A stretch of 64,000 nucleotides of DNA, taken from contig NZ_CANNGG010000002.1 in NCBI RefSeq assembly GCF_947504135.1, positions 532,363 to 596,362 of the forward strand. Direction: 5' to 3'. The position numbers were made by a program, and so were the translations under genes. The notes beneath the pieces are model-generated. The model had not been told where the DNA came from, made no database searches, and worked only from the letters and a program-made list of their open reading frames with translations. Numbering within the stretch: the stretch's first letter is position 1; the number at the start of each line of letters is the position of its first letter. Shown here piece by piece: positions 44,152 through 53,263 of this stretch. The DNA comes from an uncultured Tenacibaculum sp. (lineage in GTDB: Bacteria > Bacteroidota > Bacteroidia > Flavobacteriales > Flavobacteriaceae).

Positions 44152-45327
44152 ATGAATTATATTTTATTTGATGGTGATGTGCGTAAAGCTTTACTACCAT
44201 TTACATATACACGACCAGTAGCTGATATTAGAGTAGGTATTTTGACTATCAGAGAAAAGTGGGAGAAATACTTAGGTTTAACAACAACGACCGTAACAGA
44301 AGAGTATTTAGAAGAGAAGTACCCTATGGTTGAAATGGAAGAGAATGTATTATTAAATGCTTCTTTCTTACCAACGAAGCCTTTGGTTGAAATGGTAAAG
44401 AATTTACAAGAAAATCAAGCGATATTTAAAGGAGAAGATGTAATAGCTTTTTTTACTTCAGATAATCAAGAAGAAGTAGACTTTTCTTCTTATGAGCATT
44501 TAGAATTTGAAGATGATATAATTCAAATAAAAAATACTTGGGATATTTTTTCTTTAAATGATAAGGCTATTCGTGCTGATTTTGACCTAATAACTGAAGG
44601 CAGAAAGTCGCAACCAATTCCAGAAACGGTTAACTGTGTTAATAGAAATGACATTTTTGTAGAGAAAGGAGCAAAGTTAACTTTTGCTACATTAAATGCT
44701 TCAACAGGACCTATTTATGTTGGTAAGAACGCTGAAATTATGGAAGGCGTTGTAGTACGCGGATCGTTAGCAATGTGTGAACATTCAGTGTTAAAATTAG
44801 GAGCGAAAATATATGGAGCAACTACCTTAGGTCCTCATAGTAAAGTGGGAGGAGAGGTGAATAATTCTGTGTTATTTGGATATTCTAACAAAGGACATGA
44901 TGGATTTTTAGGAAATTCGGTTTTAGGAGAATGGTGTAATATTGGAGCTGATAGTAACAACTCGAATTTGAAAAACAATTATGCTGAAGTTCGTTTATGG
45001 AATTACGAAACTGGCCGTTTCGCTAAAACTGGATTACAATTCTGTGGTTTGATGATGGGAGATCATTCAAAATGTGGAATTAATACCATGTTTAATACAG
45101 GTACTGTTGTAGGTGTTTCTGCTAATATTTTTGGAAGTGGATTTCCAAGAAATTTTGTTCCGTCGTTTAGTTGGGGAGGCGCATCAGGTTTTACAGAATT
45201 CAAAACGAATAAAGTTTTTGAAGTAGCCGAAGTGGTAATGCAAAGACGTGGTATTGTATTCGATGATCAAGAAAAACAGATTTTAGAACACGTTTTTGAA
45301 GAAACGAAACAATATAGAAATTATTAA
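44152..45327 (+). CDS. GlmU family sugar nucleotidyltransferase/acetyltransferase-like protein
   Basis: The 391-aa protein begins MNYILFDGDVRKALLPFTYT, the start of a Bacteroidetes GlmU-like family, and has an N-terminal nucleotidyltransferase-like half. From about residue 195 it has a left-handed beta-helix (GPIYVGKNAEIMEGVVVRGS, GATTLGPHSKVGGEVNNSVL, GADSNNSNLKNNYAEVRLW) as in hexapeptide acyltransferases. It probably makes or modifies a sugar nucleotide for the cell envelope. Two more ATG/TTG starts lie 9-24 nt upstream, but the MNYILFDG start matches the family. It is a single gene with its own promoter and terminator. Confidence 0.82.
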   Translation: MNYILFDGDVRKALLPFTYTRPVADIRVGILTIREKWEKYLGLTTTTVTEEYLEEKYPMVEMEENVLLNASFLPTKPLVEMVKNLQENQAIFKGEDVIAFFTSDNQEEVDFSSYEHLEFEDDIIQIKNTWDIFSLNDKAIRADFDLITEGRKSQPIPETVNCVNRNDIFVEKGAKLTFATLNASTGPIYVGKNAEIMEGVVVRGSLAMCEHSVLKLGAKIYGATTLGPHSKVGGEVNNSVLFGYSNKGHDGFLGNSVLGEWCNIGADSNNSNLKNNYAEVRLWNYETGRFAKTGLQFCGLMMGDHSKCGINTMFNTGTVVGVSANIFGSGFPRNFVPSFSWGGASGFTEFKTNKVFEVAEVVMQRRGIVFDDQEKQILEHVFEETKQYRNY

Positions 45328-45331
45328 CATC

Positions 45332-45365
45332 AAAGGCCTTACTTTTTAGTAGGGCCTTTTTTATT
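45332..45365. terminator. terminator between the GlmU-like gene and the TonB receptor gene
   Basis: AAAGGCCTTACT pairs with AGTAGGGCCTTT (one G-U pair), with T-run on the plus strand; it overlaps the end of the convergent receptor gene. Confidence 0.8.
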
Positions 45366-47736
45366 AAAAGCTAACGCGAAAAACTAAATTAGGTGTTATT
45401 CCTAAAGAAACTTTGTCAACTTGCTCCAGTTGGTATTCAAGCTCGTTATCTGAGTTTATAGTAGGAATAGCGTTGTAAGTTCTACTTAATATATTTTTTT
45501 GGTTGTAAATGTTTAAAACAGATACTCCTAATTTACCTTTCCATTTTTCAGAAAAATTAAACGTGTAAGTCATAGAAGCGTCTAAACGATGGTAATTAGG
45601 GAGTCTAAGAGCGTTAATATTGTCTGTGTCTATATCAACAACCGGAAAACCATTATCGGTTACATAAAAATCTCTTAAAGCAGTATAAGGATTTCCTGTT
45701 CTGTAAATCCAACCTAAAGAAAATTCATAAGCGTTTAATGTATAGGCATGAGACCATGAAAAATAATTTGTGATATCATGATTGGCAGGAAAATACTTGT
45801 TTTCTAAATCTAAAAATTTAAACCTGTTTTTGGTGTACGAATAGTTAACCCAAGTTCTGTAATTATTAATTTTTTTATTGATTAATATATCAATACCATA
45901 TATTTTACCTATTCCGTCAGAAAAATCGTTGGTCTGATCGTTATAACCGCTCGTTAGCGAGGTCATACCAGTAACTTTTTTGTAGTAAGGTTCAATATCT
46001 ATTTTCCAATTATCTTTGTTAAAAATAATTCCTGTAGAAACTTGTAAACTTTTTTGAAGAGGAATGTCATCATTGTTTACCTGTGCCCAAATTTGGTTTT
46101 CTAAATCAAACCCTAAACTAGAGGTTTGAAATTCTATTATTTGGCTAAGTGTTTGATGTTTTTGCTCAAATGAAGTTTTAAAGCTAAAAGCTGGGCTTAA
46201 CTTCTTTTCAAGGTATAATCTAGGTTCTAAAACAAATTTATTAATTTTAGAAAAGTAATTAAAACGTATTCCAGTATTTATATTCCAGTAATAAGAGTCG
46301 TATAAATACTCTCCAAAAATAGAATGTGTATCGTTTGAACTTTGCTCGTCTTGTTGAGAGTTAAATTGATTTACTCCTTGTAAACTGTAAGAGTATTTTA
46401 AATCATATTCAGCATCGGTATATGTATAATCATACCCTAAAAGTATATCTGTTTTAGTGTTAAGAGAGTAGTTTAAATTATAAGAAAGTCCTACATCATT
46501 TAAAATATTTTTTTTGCTAGAAAACTCTTCAAGATAATTTTCAAAGTAGCTGTAATTAGCGCTATAGTCTAATGTAAAAGTAGAAAAATAACCTTTCAGG
46601 TTATGTGTAACTGTTTCATTAGTTTCCTTTTTCCAATTAAGGCTCATACCAGTGTTTTTAATATTTATCTGGTCGTTGTACTTGTCTTTATAGTCAGGAA
46701 CAGTAAAATCATTGTACATTTTGTTTTTAGTATGTAAAAAGCTAAAAGTTAAAGATTCTTTTTCAGAAGGATTAGTGATGAATTTTGCTGTGTAATCTGA
46801 AAAATTAAACTGATTATCTCTACTAAATTTTATATTTTTATCAATAATGTTGTTTTCTTGATTATTATTATATGTTTGAAATACTCTTGTGGATAATTTA
46901 TTAAATGTAAAAGTTTTTAAAATATTAGAATAAGAGCTTCGAGCTGAAAAGGATAAAGCTGTTTGTTTCGATAATGGAATGTCAATAAAAGCATCAGCAT
47001 GTGTCATGTTTAGCCCAAAGCTTCCAGTAATTTTATCAGGGATTTCATCAGAGGTCTTTATGTCAATTACTCCAGAAACTCTATTTCCATATCTGGCATT
47101 TGTACCACTTTTAGATAAAACAACTTCTTTTGTGGTGTATGGGTTGAAAGCAGAAATCATTCCAAAAAAATGACCTAAGTAGTAGGTTTTTATACCGTCC
47201 CAAAGTACTAAATTTTGGTTAGGAGTTCCTCCTCTAATGTATATTCCAGCGGCAGTTTCATCTGGGCTTTGTACACCAGGAATAATTTTTAAGCTTTCTA
47301 AAACATCAGGTTCGGTTAATCCAGGTAGCACCCCAAGTTGTTTGGGTAAAATAGAAATAGCTCCACTTTTCTTTTTGTTAATTCCTGACGTAATATAATT
47401 GGTAACAAGAATTTCATTAAGAAGTGTGTAATTTTCTTTGTTAAGAGCTGTTTTTGTAGTTATATAGTAGTAACGATCGTTTATCTTTTGAAAAAAAAAG
47501 GAAGTTTGATGCTCAATTTCACCTAAGAGGTATACTAATTCACAGTTTTTTTTAGAAAATGAAATAATATCTTTTTGAAGTATTTCAGCATTATACGAAA
47601 ATTTTACTCCAAAATTAGCTTCGGTTTGTTTTAAAACGTCTAATAAAGGAGTTTCTATAAAAGAAATGTCTATTTTTTCCTGAGAAAAAATAGACATCGC
47701 TAAGCATATAAAAAGTATACTTAATTTTATTTTCAT
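45364..47736 (-). CDS. TonB-dependent receptor with N-terminal STN signalling domain
   Basis: After a signal peptide (CLAMSIFSQ) lies an STN domain (residues about 20-90, ISFIETPLLDVLKQTEANFGVKFSYN), which passes a ligand signal to a FecR protein. A plug domain follows (residues about 110-230, GVLPGLTEPDVLESLKIIPG, then TAAGIYIRGGTPNQNLVLWDG), and a 22-strand barrel ends in Phe (LVFRVSF). Its ATG overlaps the fecR stop by 1 nt. The order sigma, FecR and receptor identifies a cell-surface signalling set, although the ligand is unknown. Confidence 0.92.
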   Translation of the reverse strand: MKIKLSILFICLAMSIFSQEKIDISFIETPLLDVLKQTEANFGVKFSYNAEILQKDIISFSKKNCELVYLLGEIEHQTSFFFQKINDRYYYITTKTALNKENYTLLNEILVTNYITSGINKKKSGAISILPKQLGVLPGLTEPDVLESLKIIPGVQSPDETAAGIYIRGGTPNQNLVLWDGIKTYYLGHFFGMISAFNPYTTKEVVLSKSGTNARYGNRVSGVIDIKTSDEIPDKITGSFGLNMTHADAFIDIPLSKQTALSFSARSSYSNILKTFTFNKLSTRVFQTYNNNQENNIIDKNIKFSRDNQFNFSDYTAKFITNPSEKESLTFSFLHTKNKMYNDFTVPDYKDKYNDQINIKNTGMSLNWKKETNETVTHNLKGYFSTFTLDYSANYSYFENYLEEFSSKKNILNDVGLSYNLNYSLNTKTDILLGYDYTYTDAEYDLKYSYSLQGVNQFNSQQDEQSSNDTHSIFGEYLYDSYYWNINTGIRFNYFSKINKFVLEPRLYLEKKLSPAFSFKTSFEQKHQTLSQIIEFQTSSLGFDLENQIWAQVNNDDIPLQKSLQVSTGIIFNKDNWKIDIEPYYKKVTGMTSLTSGYNDQTNDFSDGIGKIYGIDILINKKINNYRTWVNYSYTKNRFKFLDLENKYFPANHDITNYFSWSHAYTLNAYEFSLGWIYRTGNPYTALRDFYVTDNGFPVVDIDTDNINALRLPNYHRLDASMTYTFNFSEKWKGKLGVSVLNIYNQKNILSRTYNAIPTINSDNELEYQLEQVDKVSLGITPNLVFRVSF

Positions 47737-48653
47737 TAATTATATGTCAATACAACGGTACTATTTTTTGCTAATTTATAAGAAATTTTCATAGGAGCAA
47801 AAACAGTTTGTAATGCTATATTAACATCTTTATGTGTAAATGTACCTGTAAATCGTTTTTCGGTATCGATTTTGGAAGAATCAAATTTTAAATTAAATTG
47901 GTTTTCTAAAGCTTTAATTACTTGATATAATGGAGTGTTCATGAAAGAACTCTCTCCTTTCAACCAAGAAGGGGTGTTTGAATTAAAAGTCCATTCTTCA
48001 ATATTTTCATTATAATTTCTGTAAGCTTTACCTAAAGTTAAAATTATTTCATTATTCCTTTTAGAAGTAACTTTCACTTTTCCTTCGTAGCATAGAACTT
48101 CAAAATACTTTTCAGAAGTATTAACTGTAAATTTAGTTCCTAAAACAGTAACGTTACTTTCAGTAGTATTTACGGTGAAAGATCTACCCTTTTCAACTTC
48201 AAAAAAAGCTTTTCCTTTTAAAGATAATTCCCTTTTATCCTCCCATCTGTAATTTTTATAACTAATGGTAGAGTTAGGAGAGAGATGTACAGTTGAATTG
48301 TCTGGTAAAGTTATAGTTGAATACTCTCCGTAACTTGTAGAAATATTAGTTGTACTGTAATTAAAGTAAAAAAAGCTAATTAATAAAGCGATAGAAGCAG
48401 CAGCGCCGTAGATCCAATAAGGAATTAATTTTACAACTTTTTTATCTGACTTTTTTGACTGTAATTTATTTTGAATTTGAGTAAGAACTTCTTTCTGATT
48501 ATAATCAGGGGCTTTTAACAACTGAGAAGCATCATCAATAGCTTTAAATTGATGATAAACATCAGACTGTTGAAATTCTTCTAGCTCTTTAGTGGAAAGC
48601 TCATTGGCTATCCATCTGGCTAAAAAAGTTTCATCCTTATAATTTATTTTCAT
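47736..48653 (-). CDS. FecR family anti-sigma regulator
   Basis: The 305-aa protein has an N-terminal cytoplasmic domain (DETFLARWIANELSTKELEEFQ), one TM helix (YWIYGAAASIALLISFFYF), and a periplasmic FecR domain (residues about 110-210, EYSTITLPDNSTVHLSPNSTISYK). A C-terminal STN-like domain (FTGTFTHKDVNIALQTVF) completes it. It would hold or activate the ECF sigma factor encoded just upstream, and receive the signal from the receptor encoded just downstream. Translation is coupled to the receptor through TAATG. Confidence 0.93.
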   Translation of the reverse strand: MKINYKDETFLARWIANELSTKELEEFQQSDVYHQFKAIDDASQLLKAPDYNQKEVLTQIQNKLQSKKSDKKVVKLIPYWIYGAAASIALLISFFYFNYSTTNISTSYGEYSTITLPDNSTVHLSPNSTISYKNYRWEDKRELSLKGKAFFEVEKGRSFTVNTTESNVTVLGTKFTVNTSEKYFEVLCYEGKVKVTSKRNNEIILTLGKAYRNYNENIEEWTFNSNTPSWLKGESSFMNTPLYQVIKALENQFNLKFDSSKIDTEKRFTGTFTHKDVNIALQTVFAPMKISYKLAKNSTVVLTYN

Positions 48654-48726
48654 TTCCTATTATTCGTGCTATTTGTATTAAAAACAAGTAAAAAACTAAT
48701 TACCCTACTACAAATAGTATTTTTTA

Positions 48727-49245
48727 TTACACTTTACCTATTTGTTCTTTTAAAGTAAGTAATGCCTTACTCATTCTTTTCTCTACAGCTTTTACAGATA
48801 TACCTACTATATCTGCAATTTCACTGTATTTTTTCTTGTCTATTCTGCTTAGTAAAAAAACTTCTCGTTGCCTTTCAGGAAGGTCAGCTATCACTTTTTT
48901 TAATTTTTGATGAAATTCATCTTCTTCCAATATAAATTGAGGAGTTTCTATTGATGTATTATTGGTAGCATTTTGTTTTTGATATTCTAATACTACTTTT
49001 TTATGCGCCACTTCATTTAAAAAGTGATTATTAGCTACAGTATATAAAAAGGACTTAGCCTTTTCAAAAATTACTTTCGCGCAGTTGTTCCACAGTTTAA
49101 TATAGGCTTCCTGAACGATATCTTCAGCTTGCTGAGTATCGCCACATTTATAGTAGATATAATTTCGTAAGGTTTGTGAATGTTTGTTGAAGATTTCTTC
49201 AAAATTTTTTTGCTCACAAACAGATTTTAATGGGTTTTTATTCAT
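48727..49245 (-). CDS. ECF-type RNA polymerase sigma-70 factor
   Basis: The 172-aa product has sigma region 2 (FNKHSQTLRNYIYYKCGDT, QQAEDIVQEAYIKLW) and region 4 (KVIADLPERQREVFLLSRI, then YSEIADIVGISVKAVEKRM). It is of the FecI-like type found with FecR and TonB receptors, and should direct transcription of the downstream signalling genes. A -7-like TACATTTG lies upstream at 49270-49277 on the minus strand. Confidence 0.94.
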   Translation of the reverse strand: MNKNPLKSVCEQKNFEEIFNKHSQTLRNYIYYKCGDTQQAEDIVQEAYIKLWNNCAKVIFEKAKSFLYTVANNHFLNEVAHKKVVLEYQKQNATNNTSIETPQFILEEDEFHQKLKKVIADLPERQREVFLLSRIDKKKYSEIADIVGISVKAVEKRMSKALLTLKEQIGKV

Positions 49246-49307
49246 TTAAATCAAGTTCCTAATCGGTGACAAATGTATGAAAATGTAACTAAGAGGTTAA
49301 AAAATTA

Positions 49308-51056
49308 TCAATATAACTTATAAATTGGTAATTTCTTATGAGCTTTTTCATAATGAGGTGTTTTTTTATAAACCCAATATAATTGTGTTTGCGGATTTTT
49401 AGCAAAATCTTCTTCAGACTTTAACTTTTCTGAAAATTCTTGTTTTACAATAGGACTGTTGTTTAAAAAGTCCTCAGCAATATCTTCAAAAACGTAAGAA
49501 GAGTATCCTTCTTTTTGTTGTAAGATAGTATCAAAGAAATTCCAGTTGAAGAAAGAATCAATAGCTTCAGCTTCCAAGGTCTCTATAATATAACGTATTC
49601 CTGTTTGGTTTGTAGGAATATAAATATCTCCATTATTAAATTTAACTTGTAGACCTCTTGTTTGGGTAACTTCAGTATTGTAGTGTAAATAATGACCTTC
49701 GTATGCCGTTTTTCGAGTTTCAAATTCTTTGATGTGCTGAACTTCTACAGTTAATAAGGTATCCTTTTCAAAACGAGTAAATTCAATTTTATTATTTTCT
49801 AATCGTTCTACAACGTCATGCCAACCTTGTTCTAATATATAGGCCTTGGGTATGGCGATTTCTTTGGTAGGAACAAAGTAGTTATAATAAGAAACTTTTT
49901 TATTGTAAGGTTTTGTTCTATCATAAAACAAACGTTTTCCATTGGTAACTTTACTGTCTATAAAAGTTCCTTCGTATCCTTTAAAATGAAGAGCTGTAGG
50001 ATTATTCTTATCAACTGTAAATAGAATAGGATATGTTTTTTTGTTTATTATTTCTTCAACAGCATTTTTTCGTAAATCTTTTATTTTGTTACTGTTTTCT
50101 TTGGAAAAATCTAAAGCAGAAAACAGCAATTCATAGGTTTGTTCTACTCTAATTTTATACGGTTTCAACATATGAGTTTCAACCATTAATCCTAAGGTAT
50201 TGAAGAGGGTAGTGTACCCAGTAGAATATCTAGGTGAATCGAAAAACTGTGACCAACCACTTTCTGGAGTTGTTCCCCAAACATTTACATAAGGAGTAAT
50301 AATAATGCCTTTCTCAGCCAAAGAATGTTCTATTTCAGGACGCATTTTTGTTTCAATAAACTCACCTAAATTTCCTCCCAATTTATTGTGTTGTGTAAAT
50401 AGATGTGTAATTGCGTACTGATAATCTGCTCCATTACTTACGTGGTTATCTATAAAAACATCTGGATTTACAGTGTGAAAAATCTCAGCAAATGTAGCGG
50501 CATTTTTAGTATCTTGTTTAATAAAATCACGATTTAAGTCGTAGTTACGAGCATTTCCTCTAAAACCGTATTCTTTTGGACCATTTTGATTGGCTCTTGT
50601 GTGTGAGTTTCTGTTTAGGGAGCCACCAATATTGTATATGGGAATAACACAAATTAAAGAATTTTTGTACTTGTTTTTTAAAGAATCATTTTGAACAATG
50701 TCTCGTAATAATAGCATCGAAGCATCAATTCCGTCAGATTCCCCCGGATGAATACCGTTATTGATTAAAATTCTATTTTTTGAAGAATTTTTAAGTTCTT
50801 CAATATTGGTTTTTCCATCAGTATTAAAAACAACTAAATGTAAAGGTTTTCCAATATCTGTAGTACCTATTTCAAACAATGAAATTTCAAGGTAAGTGTT
50901 AGCCAACTCTTCATAAAAAGAAATAACCTCTTTATAAGTAGGAGTCTCCGTTCCGTTTGATGTTTCAAACAGTGTAGTGAAATCGTTATTCTTTTTTGTT
51001 GATTCTGGTTTACAAGCAACAGTAATTATTAGGAGTAGTACAAATAGTTTTTTCAA
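49308..51056 (-). CDS. M14 family zinc carboxypeptidase-like lipoprotein/secreted protein
   Basis: The 582-aa protein has a short signal ending in VAC, probably a lipoprotein. Zinc-binding motifs of the M14 family are NNGIHPGESDG (His, Glu) and IDNHVSNGAD (the later His), with DLNRDFIKQ as the Asn-Arg substrate-binding pair. Such proteins trim C-terminal residues or peptidoglycan peptides outside the cytoplasmic membrane. The catalytic glutamate could be within VETHMLKPYKIRVEQTYE, but I cannot pin it down. It precedes the coaD-ddl genes in the opposite order on the same strand and need not be linked to them. Confidence 0.85.
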   Translation of the reverse strand: MKKLFVLLLIITVACKPESTKKNNDFTTLFETSNGTETPTYKEVISFYEELANTYLEISLFEIGTTDIGKPLHLVVFNTDGKTNIEELKNSSKNRILINNGIHPGESDGIDASMLLLRDIVQNDSLKNKYKNSLICVIPIYNIGGSLNRNSHTRANQNGPKEYGFRGNARNYDLNRDFIKQDTKNAATFAEIFHTVNPDVFIDNHVSNGADYQYAITHLFTQHNKLGGNLGEFIETKMRPEIEHSLAEKGIIITPYVNVWGTTPESGWSQFFDSPRYSTGYTTLFNTLGLMVETHMLKPYKIRVEQTYELLFSALDFSKENSNKIKDLRKNAVEEIINKKTYPILFTVDKNNPTALHFKGYEGTFIDSKVTNGKRLFYDRTKPYNKKVSYYNYFVPTKEIAIPKAYILEQGWHDVVERLENNKIEFTRFEKDTLLTVEVQHIKEFETRKTAYEGHYLHYNTEVTQTRGLQVKFNNGDIYIPTNQTGIRYIIETLEAEAIDSFFNWNFFDTILQQKEGYSSYVFEDIAEDFLNNSPIVKQEFSEKLKSEEDFAKNPQTQLYWVYKKTPHYEKAHKKLPIYKLY

Positions 51057-51074
51057 AGTAACGTATTTAAAAGT

Positions 51075-51527
51075 TTAAATTCTAACTGCGTCAGGTACTA
51101 ATCCTGTATAGTCACCATTATTTCTGATTACATCTCTTACAATTGATGAAGAAATATAGCTTTTACCTGAAGAGGTTAGTAAAAACACAGTTTCAATTTC
51201 AGAAAGTTTTCTATTAGTATGTGCAATGGCTTTTTCAAACTCAAAATCGGCAGGATTACGTAAACCTCTTAAAATAAATTGAGCGTCTTGTTCTTTACAA
51301 AAGTTTACAGTAAGTCCACTATAAGTAAGTACTTTTATTTTTGGCTCATGCTTAAAAGTTTCTTCAATAAAACGTTGACGCTCCTCTAGAGAAAACATAT
51401 ATTTTTTATCGGCATTCACCCCAATTGCAATAATTAATTCATCAAAAAGGGTAACACCACGTTCAATAATATCTAAGTGTCCTAAAGTAATTGGATCGAA
51501 AGATCCAGGAAAAATTGCTCTTTTCAT
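51075..51527 (-). CDS. coaD: phosphopantetheine adenylyltransferase
   Basis: CoaD joins 4'-phosphopantetheine and ATP into dephospho-CoA, the fourth step of CoA synthesis. The nucleotidyltransferase motif GSFDPITLGHLDIIERG (with TxGH) is at residues 8-24, and the second motif SSGKSYISSSIVRD closes the ATP site. The 150-aa length is normal. Its ATG overlaps the ddl stop by 1 nt. Confidence 0.96.
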   Translation of the reverse strand: MKRAIFPGSFDPITLGHLDIIERGVTLFDELIIAIGVNADKKYMFSLEERQRFIEETFKHEPKIKVLTYSGLTVNFCKEQDAQFILRGLRNPADFEFEKAIAHTNRKLSEIETVFLLTSSGKSYISSSIVRDVIRNNGDYTGLVPDAVRI

Positions 51528-52510
51528 TATATCTTGTCATTTAAAGCCATTTCAATAGCGTTTCCAAATAATTCAGTTAAAGAAATACCCGCATGATTGG
51601 CTTGCTGTGGTAAAATACTTGCTTCTGTTAATCCAGGAACAGTATTCATTTCTATAAAATGTGGTTCATCGTTAACTAAAATATATTCAGAGCGAGAAAA
51701 ACCACGCATATTTAAAATTTCATATACACGTTTGGCTACTTCTTTAACTCTCTTTCTTTGAGAATCAGTTAAACGTGCAGGAGTGATTTCTTGAGATTGA
51801 CCTTCATATTTAGCTTTATAATCGAAGAAATCATTTTCAGAAACAATTTCTGTTATTGGAAGTACTTTTGTTTCTCCTTTGTATTGAATTACTCCAACAG
51901 AAACCTCAGTTCCATCTAAAAAGCTTTCAATTAATATTTCAGTATCTTCTTCGTATGCTTTTTCTATAGCAGGAATTAACTCTTCTTTAGTATACACTTT
52001 AGATATGCCAAAACTAGAACCTGCTCCGTTTGGTTTTACAAAGCAAGGAAGTCCTACTTTTTTAATAAAAGCATCACAATCAACCTCATCACCTTTGTTT
52101 AGATATATAGAAACAGCTGTTGCTACTCCGTATTGTTTCACTACACTTAAGGTATCACGCTTATTAAAGGTTAAAGCCATTTGGTAGAATGGGGCAGAGG
52201 TGTGTTTTAAACCAATAAGATCAAAGTAAGCTAAGATAATACCGTTTTCTCCTGGTGTACCATGAATAGCGTTAAAAACACAATCAAATGTAATTTTTTG
52301 ACCTTTAATTTCAATTGAAAAATCTTCTTTGTTTATTGGATATTCTTGTTCATTATCATCAACATACACCCATTTATTTTCTAAAATATGAACTTTGTAC
52401 GCGTTATATTTTTCTGTATTAATATGTTTGTAAACTACATTACCACTTTTTAGAGAAATTCCTACTTCTGAGGAATAACCTCCCATAATAATAGCGATGT
52501 TTTTTTTCAC
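51527..52510 (-). CDS. ddl: D-alanine--D-alanine ligase
   Basis: Ddl makes the D-Ala-D-Ala dipeptide of peptidoglycan. The 327-aa ATP-grasp protein has the N-terminal IAIIMGGYSSEVGISL, the ATP-binding KPNGAGSSFGISKV, and the metal-binding GFSRSEYILVND and FIEMNTVPGLTEASILP. The start codon is GTG at 52510, because the conserved MKKNIAIIMGG start has no ATG; an ATG alternative would cut off the Rossmann strand. It is co-transcribed with coaD through a TAATG overlap. A -7-like box lies at 52574-52581. Confidence 0.95.
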   Translation of the reverse strand: MKKNIAIIMGGYSSEVGISLKSGNVVYKHINTEKYNAYKVHILENKWVYVDDNEQEYPINKEDFSIEIKGQKITFDCVFNAIHGTPGENGIILAYFDLIGLKHTSAPFYQMALTFNKRDTLSVVKQYGVATAVSIYLNKGDEVDCDAFIKKVGLPCFVKPNGAGSSFGISKVYTKEELIPAIEKAYEEDTEILIESFLDGTEVSVGVIQYKGETKVLPITEIVSENDFFDYKAKYEGQSQEITPARLTDSQRKRVKEVAKRVYEILNMRGFSRSEYILVNDEPHFIEMNTVPGLTEASILPQQANHAGISLTELFGNAIEMALNDKI

Positions 52511-52573
52511 TTCAAATGTATTTCAATTACTGTTTTTATCATTGTTTATCTAAAATCCAATCGTTGGATTATA

Positions 52574-52581
52574 CAAACTTA
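52574..52581 (-). promoter_or_regulatory. probable -7 box of the ddl-coaD promoter
   Basis: Minus-strand TAAGTTTG, an exact TAnnTTTG match, 63 nt before the GTG start. A second match (52513-52520) is too near to serve. Confidence 0.4.
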
Positions 52582-52634
52582 CCAAAAAAACTCGTTTAAG
52601 ACTTGTTGAATTTAAAATAGTAATATTTTTACTG

Positions 52635-52642
52635 TAAATTTG
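52635..52642 (+). promoter_or_regulatory. probable -7 box of the PASTA/rluD operon
   Basis: TAAATTTG matches TAnnTTTG exactly, 22 nt before the ATG at 52665. The -33 element is unclear. Confidence 0.45.
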
Positions 52643-52664
52643 TGCGATCTTACAAAAAAATGAT

Positions 52665-53246
52665 ATGAGTAATTTAACAGGAAAATCTGGAGGTTTATTT
52701 GAATTTATTAAAAGTAAATCTTTTTTAAAAAATATAATTATAGCAGTTGTTTCAATACTAGTTTTTGTATTTGTTCTACAATGGTGGTTAGGAGTTACAA
52801 CAAACCATAATCAAAAAATACAAGTACCTGACCTACACAAAATGTCGTTAGCTGATGTTGAGCAAAAATTAAGTGAATTAAATTTAGATTTTGTGGTAAT
52901 TGACAGTGCAAGTTATAATCCAGATTATCCTAAGAAGTCAATTATTGAGCAAGATCCGGAAGCAGGTGATTTTGTAAAAGAAAAGCGTAAAATATACTTA
53001 ACCTTAAATCCGTCAAAGTATAGAGATATAGAAGTGCCTAATTTAAATGGACGTACCAGACGACAGGCAACAACACACCTACGTTCAATAGGGTTTAAAG
53101 TAGGAACTAAGGTTACTTGGGTACACGATATAGGAAAAGATGTGGTTCGTGGATTAAAGTATAACGGACAAAAAATTGAACCGGGAGCTAAATTACCAAA
53201 ACAAACAACCATCGACTTGATTTTAGGGGATGGTAACGGATACTAA
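52665..53246 (+). CDS. PASTA domain membrane protein
   Basis: The 193-aa protein has one N-terminal TM helix (KNIIIAVVSILVFVFVLQWWL) and two to three extracytoplasmic PASTA repeats (IQVPDLHKMSLADVEQKLSE, IEVPNLNGRTRRQATTHLRS, then a third partial one). PASTA domains bind muropeptides or beta-lactam-like ligands in other phyla. There is no kinase domain, so it is not a PknB-type receptor. It is followed by the pseudouridine synthase gene after 17 nt, and that pair is, as far as I remember, conserved in flavobacteria. Confidence 0.88.
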   Translation: MSNLTGKSGGLFEFIKSKSFLKNIIIAVVSILVFVFVLQWWLGVTTNHNQKIQVPDLHKMSLADVEQKLSELNLDFVVIDSASYNPDYPKKSIIEQDPEAGDFVKEKRKIYLTLNPSKYRDIEVPNLNGRTRRQATTHLRSIGFKVGTKVTWVHDIGKDVVRGLKYNGQKIEPGAKLPKQTTIDLILGDGNGY

Positions 53247-53263
53247 TTTTTATAAATTGATTG

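Noticed and set aside
52510..52520. TACATTTG at 52513-52520 as the ddl promoter -7 box
   Set aside because: It would place the transcript start after the GTG start codon.
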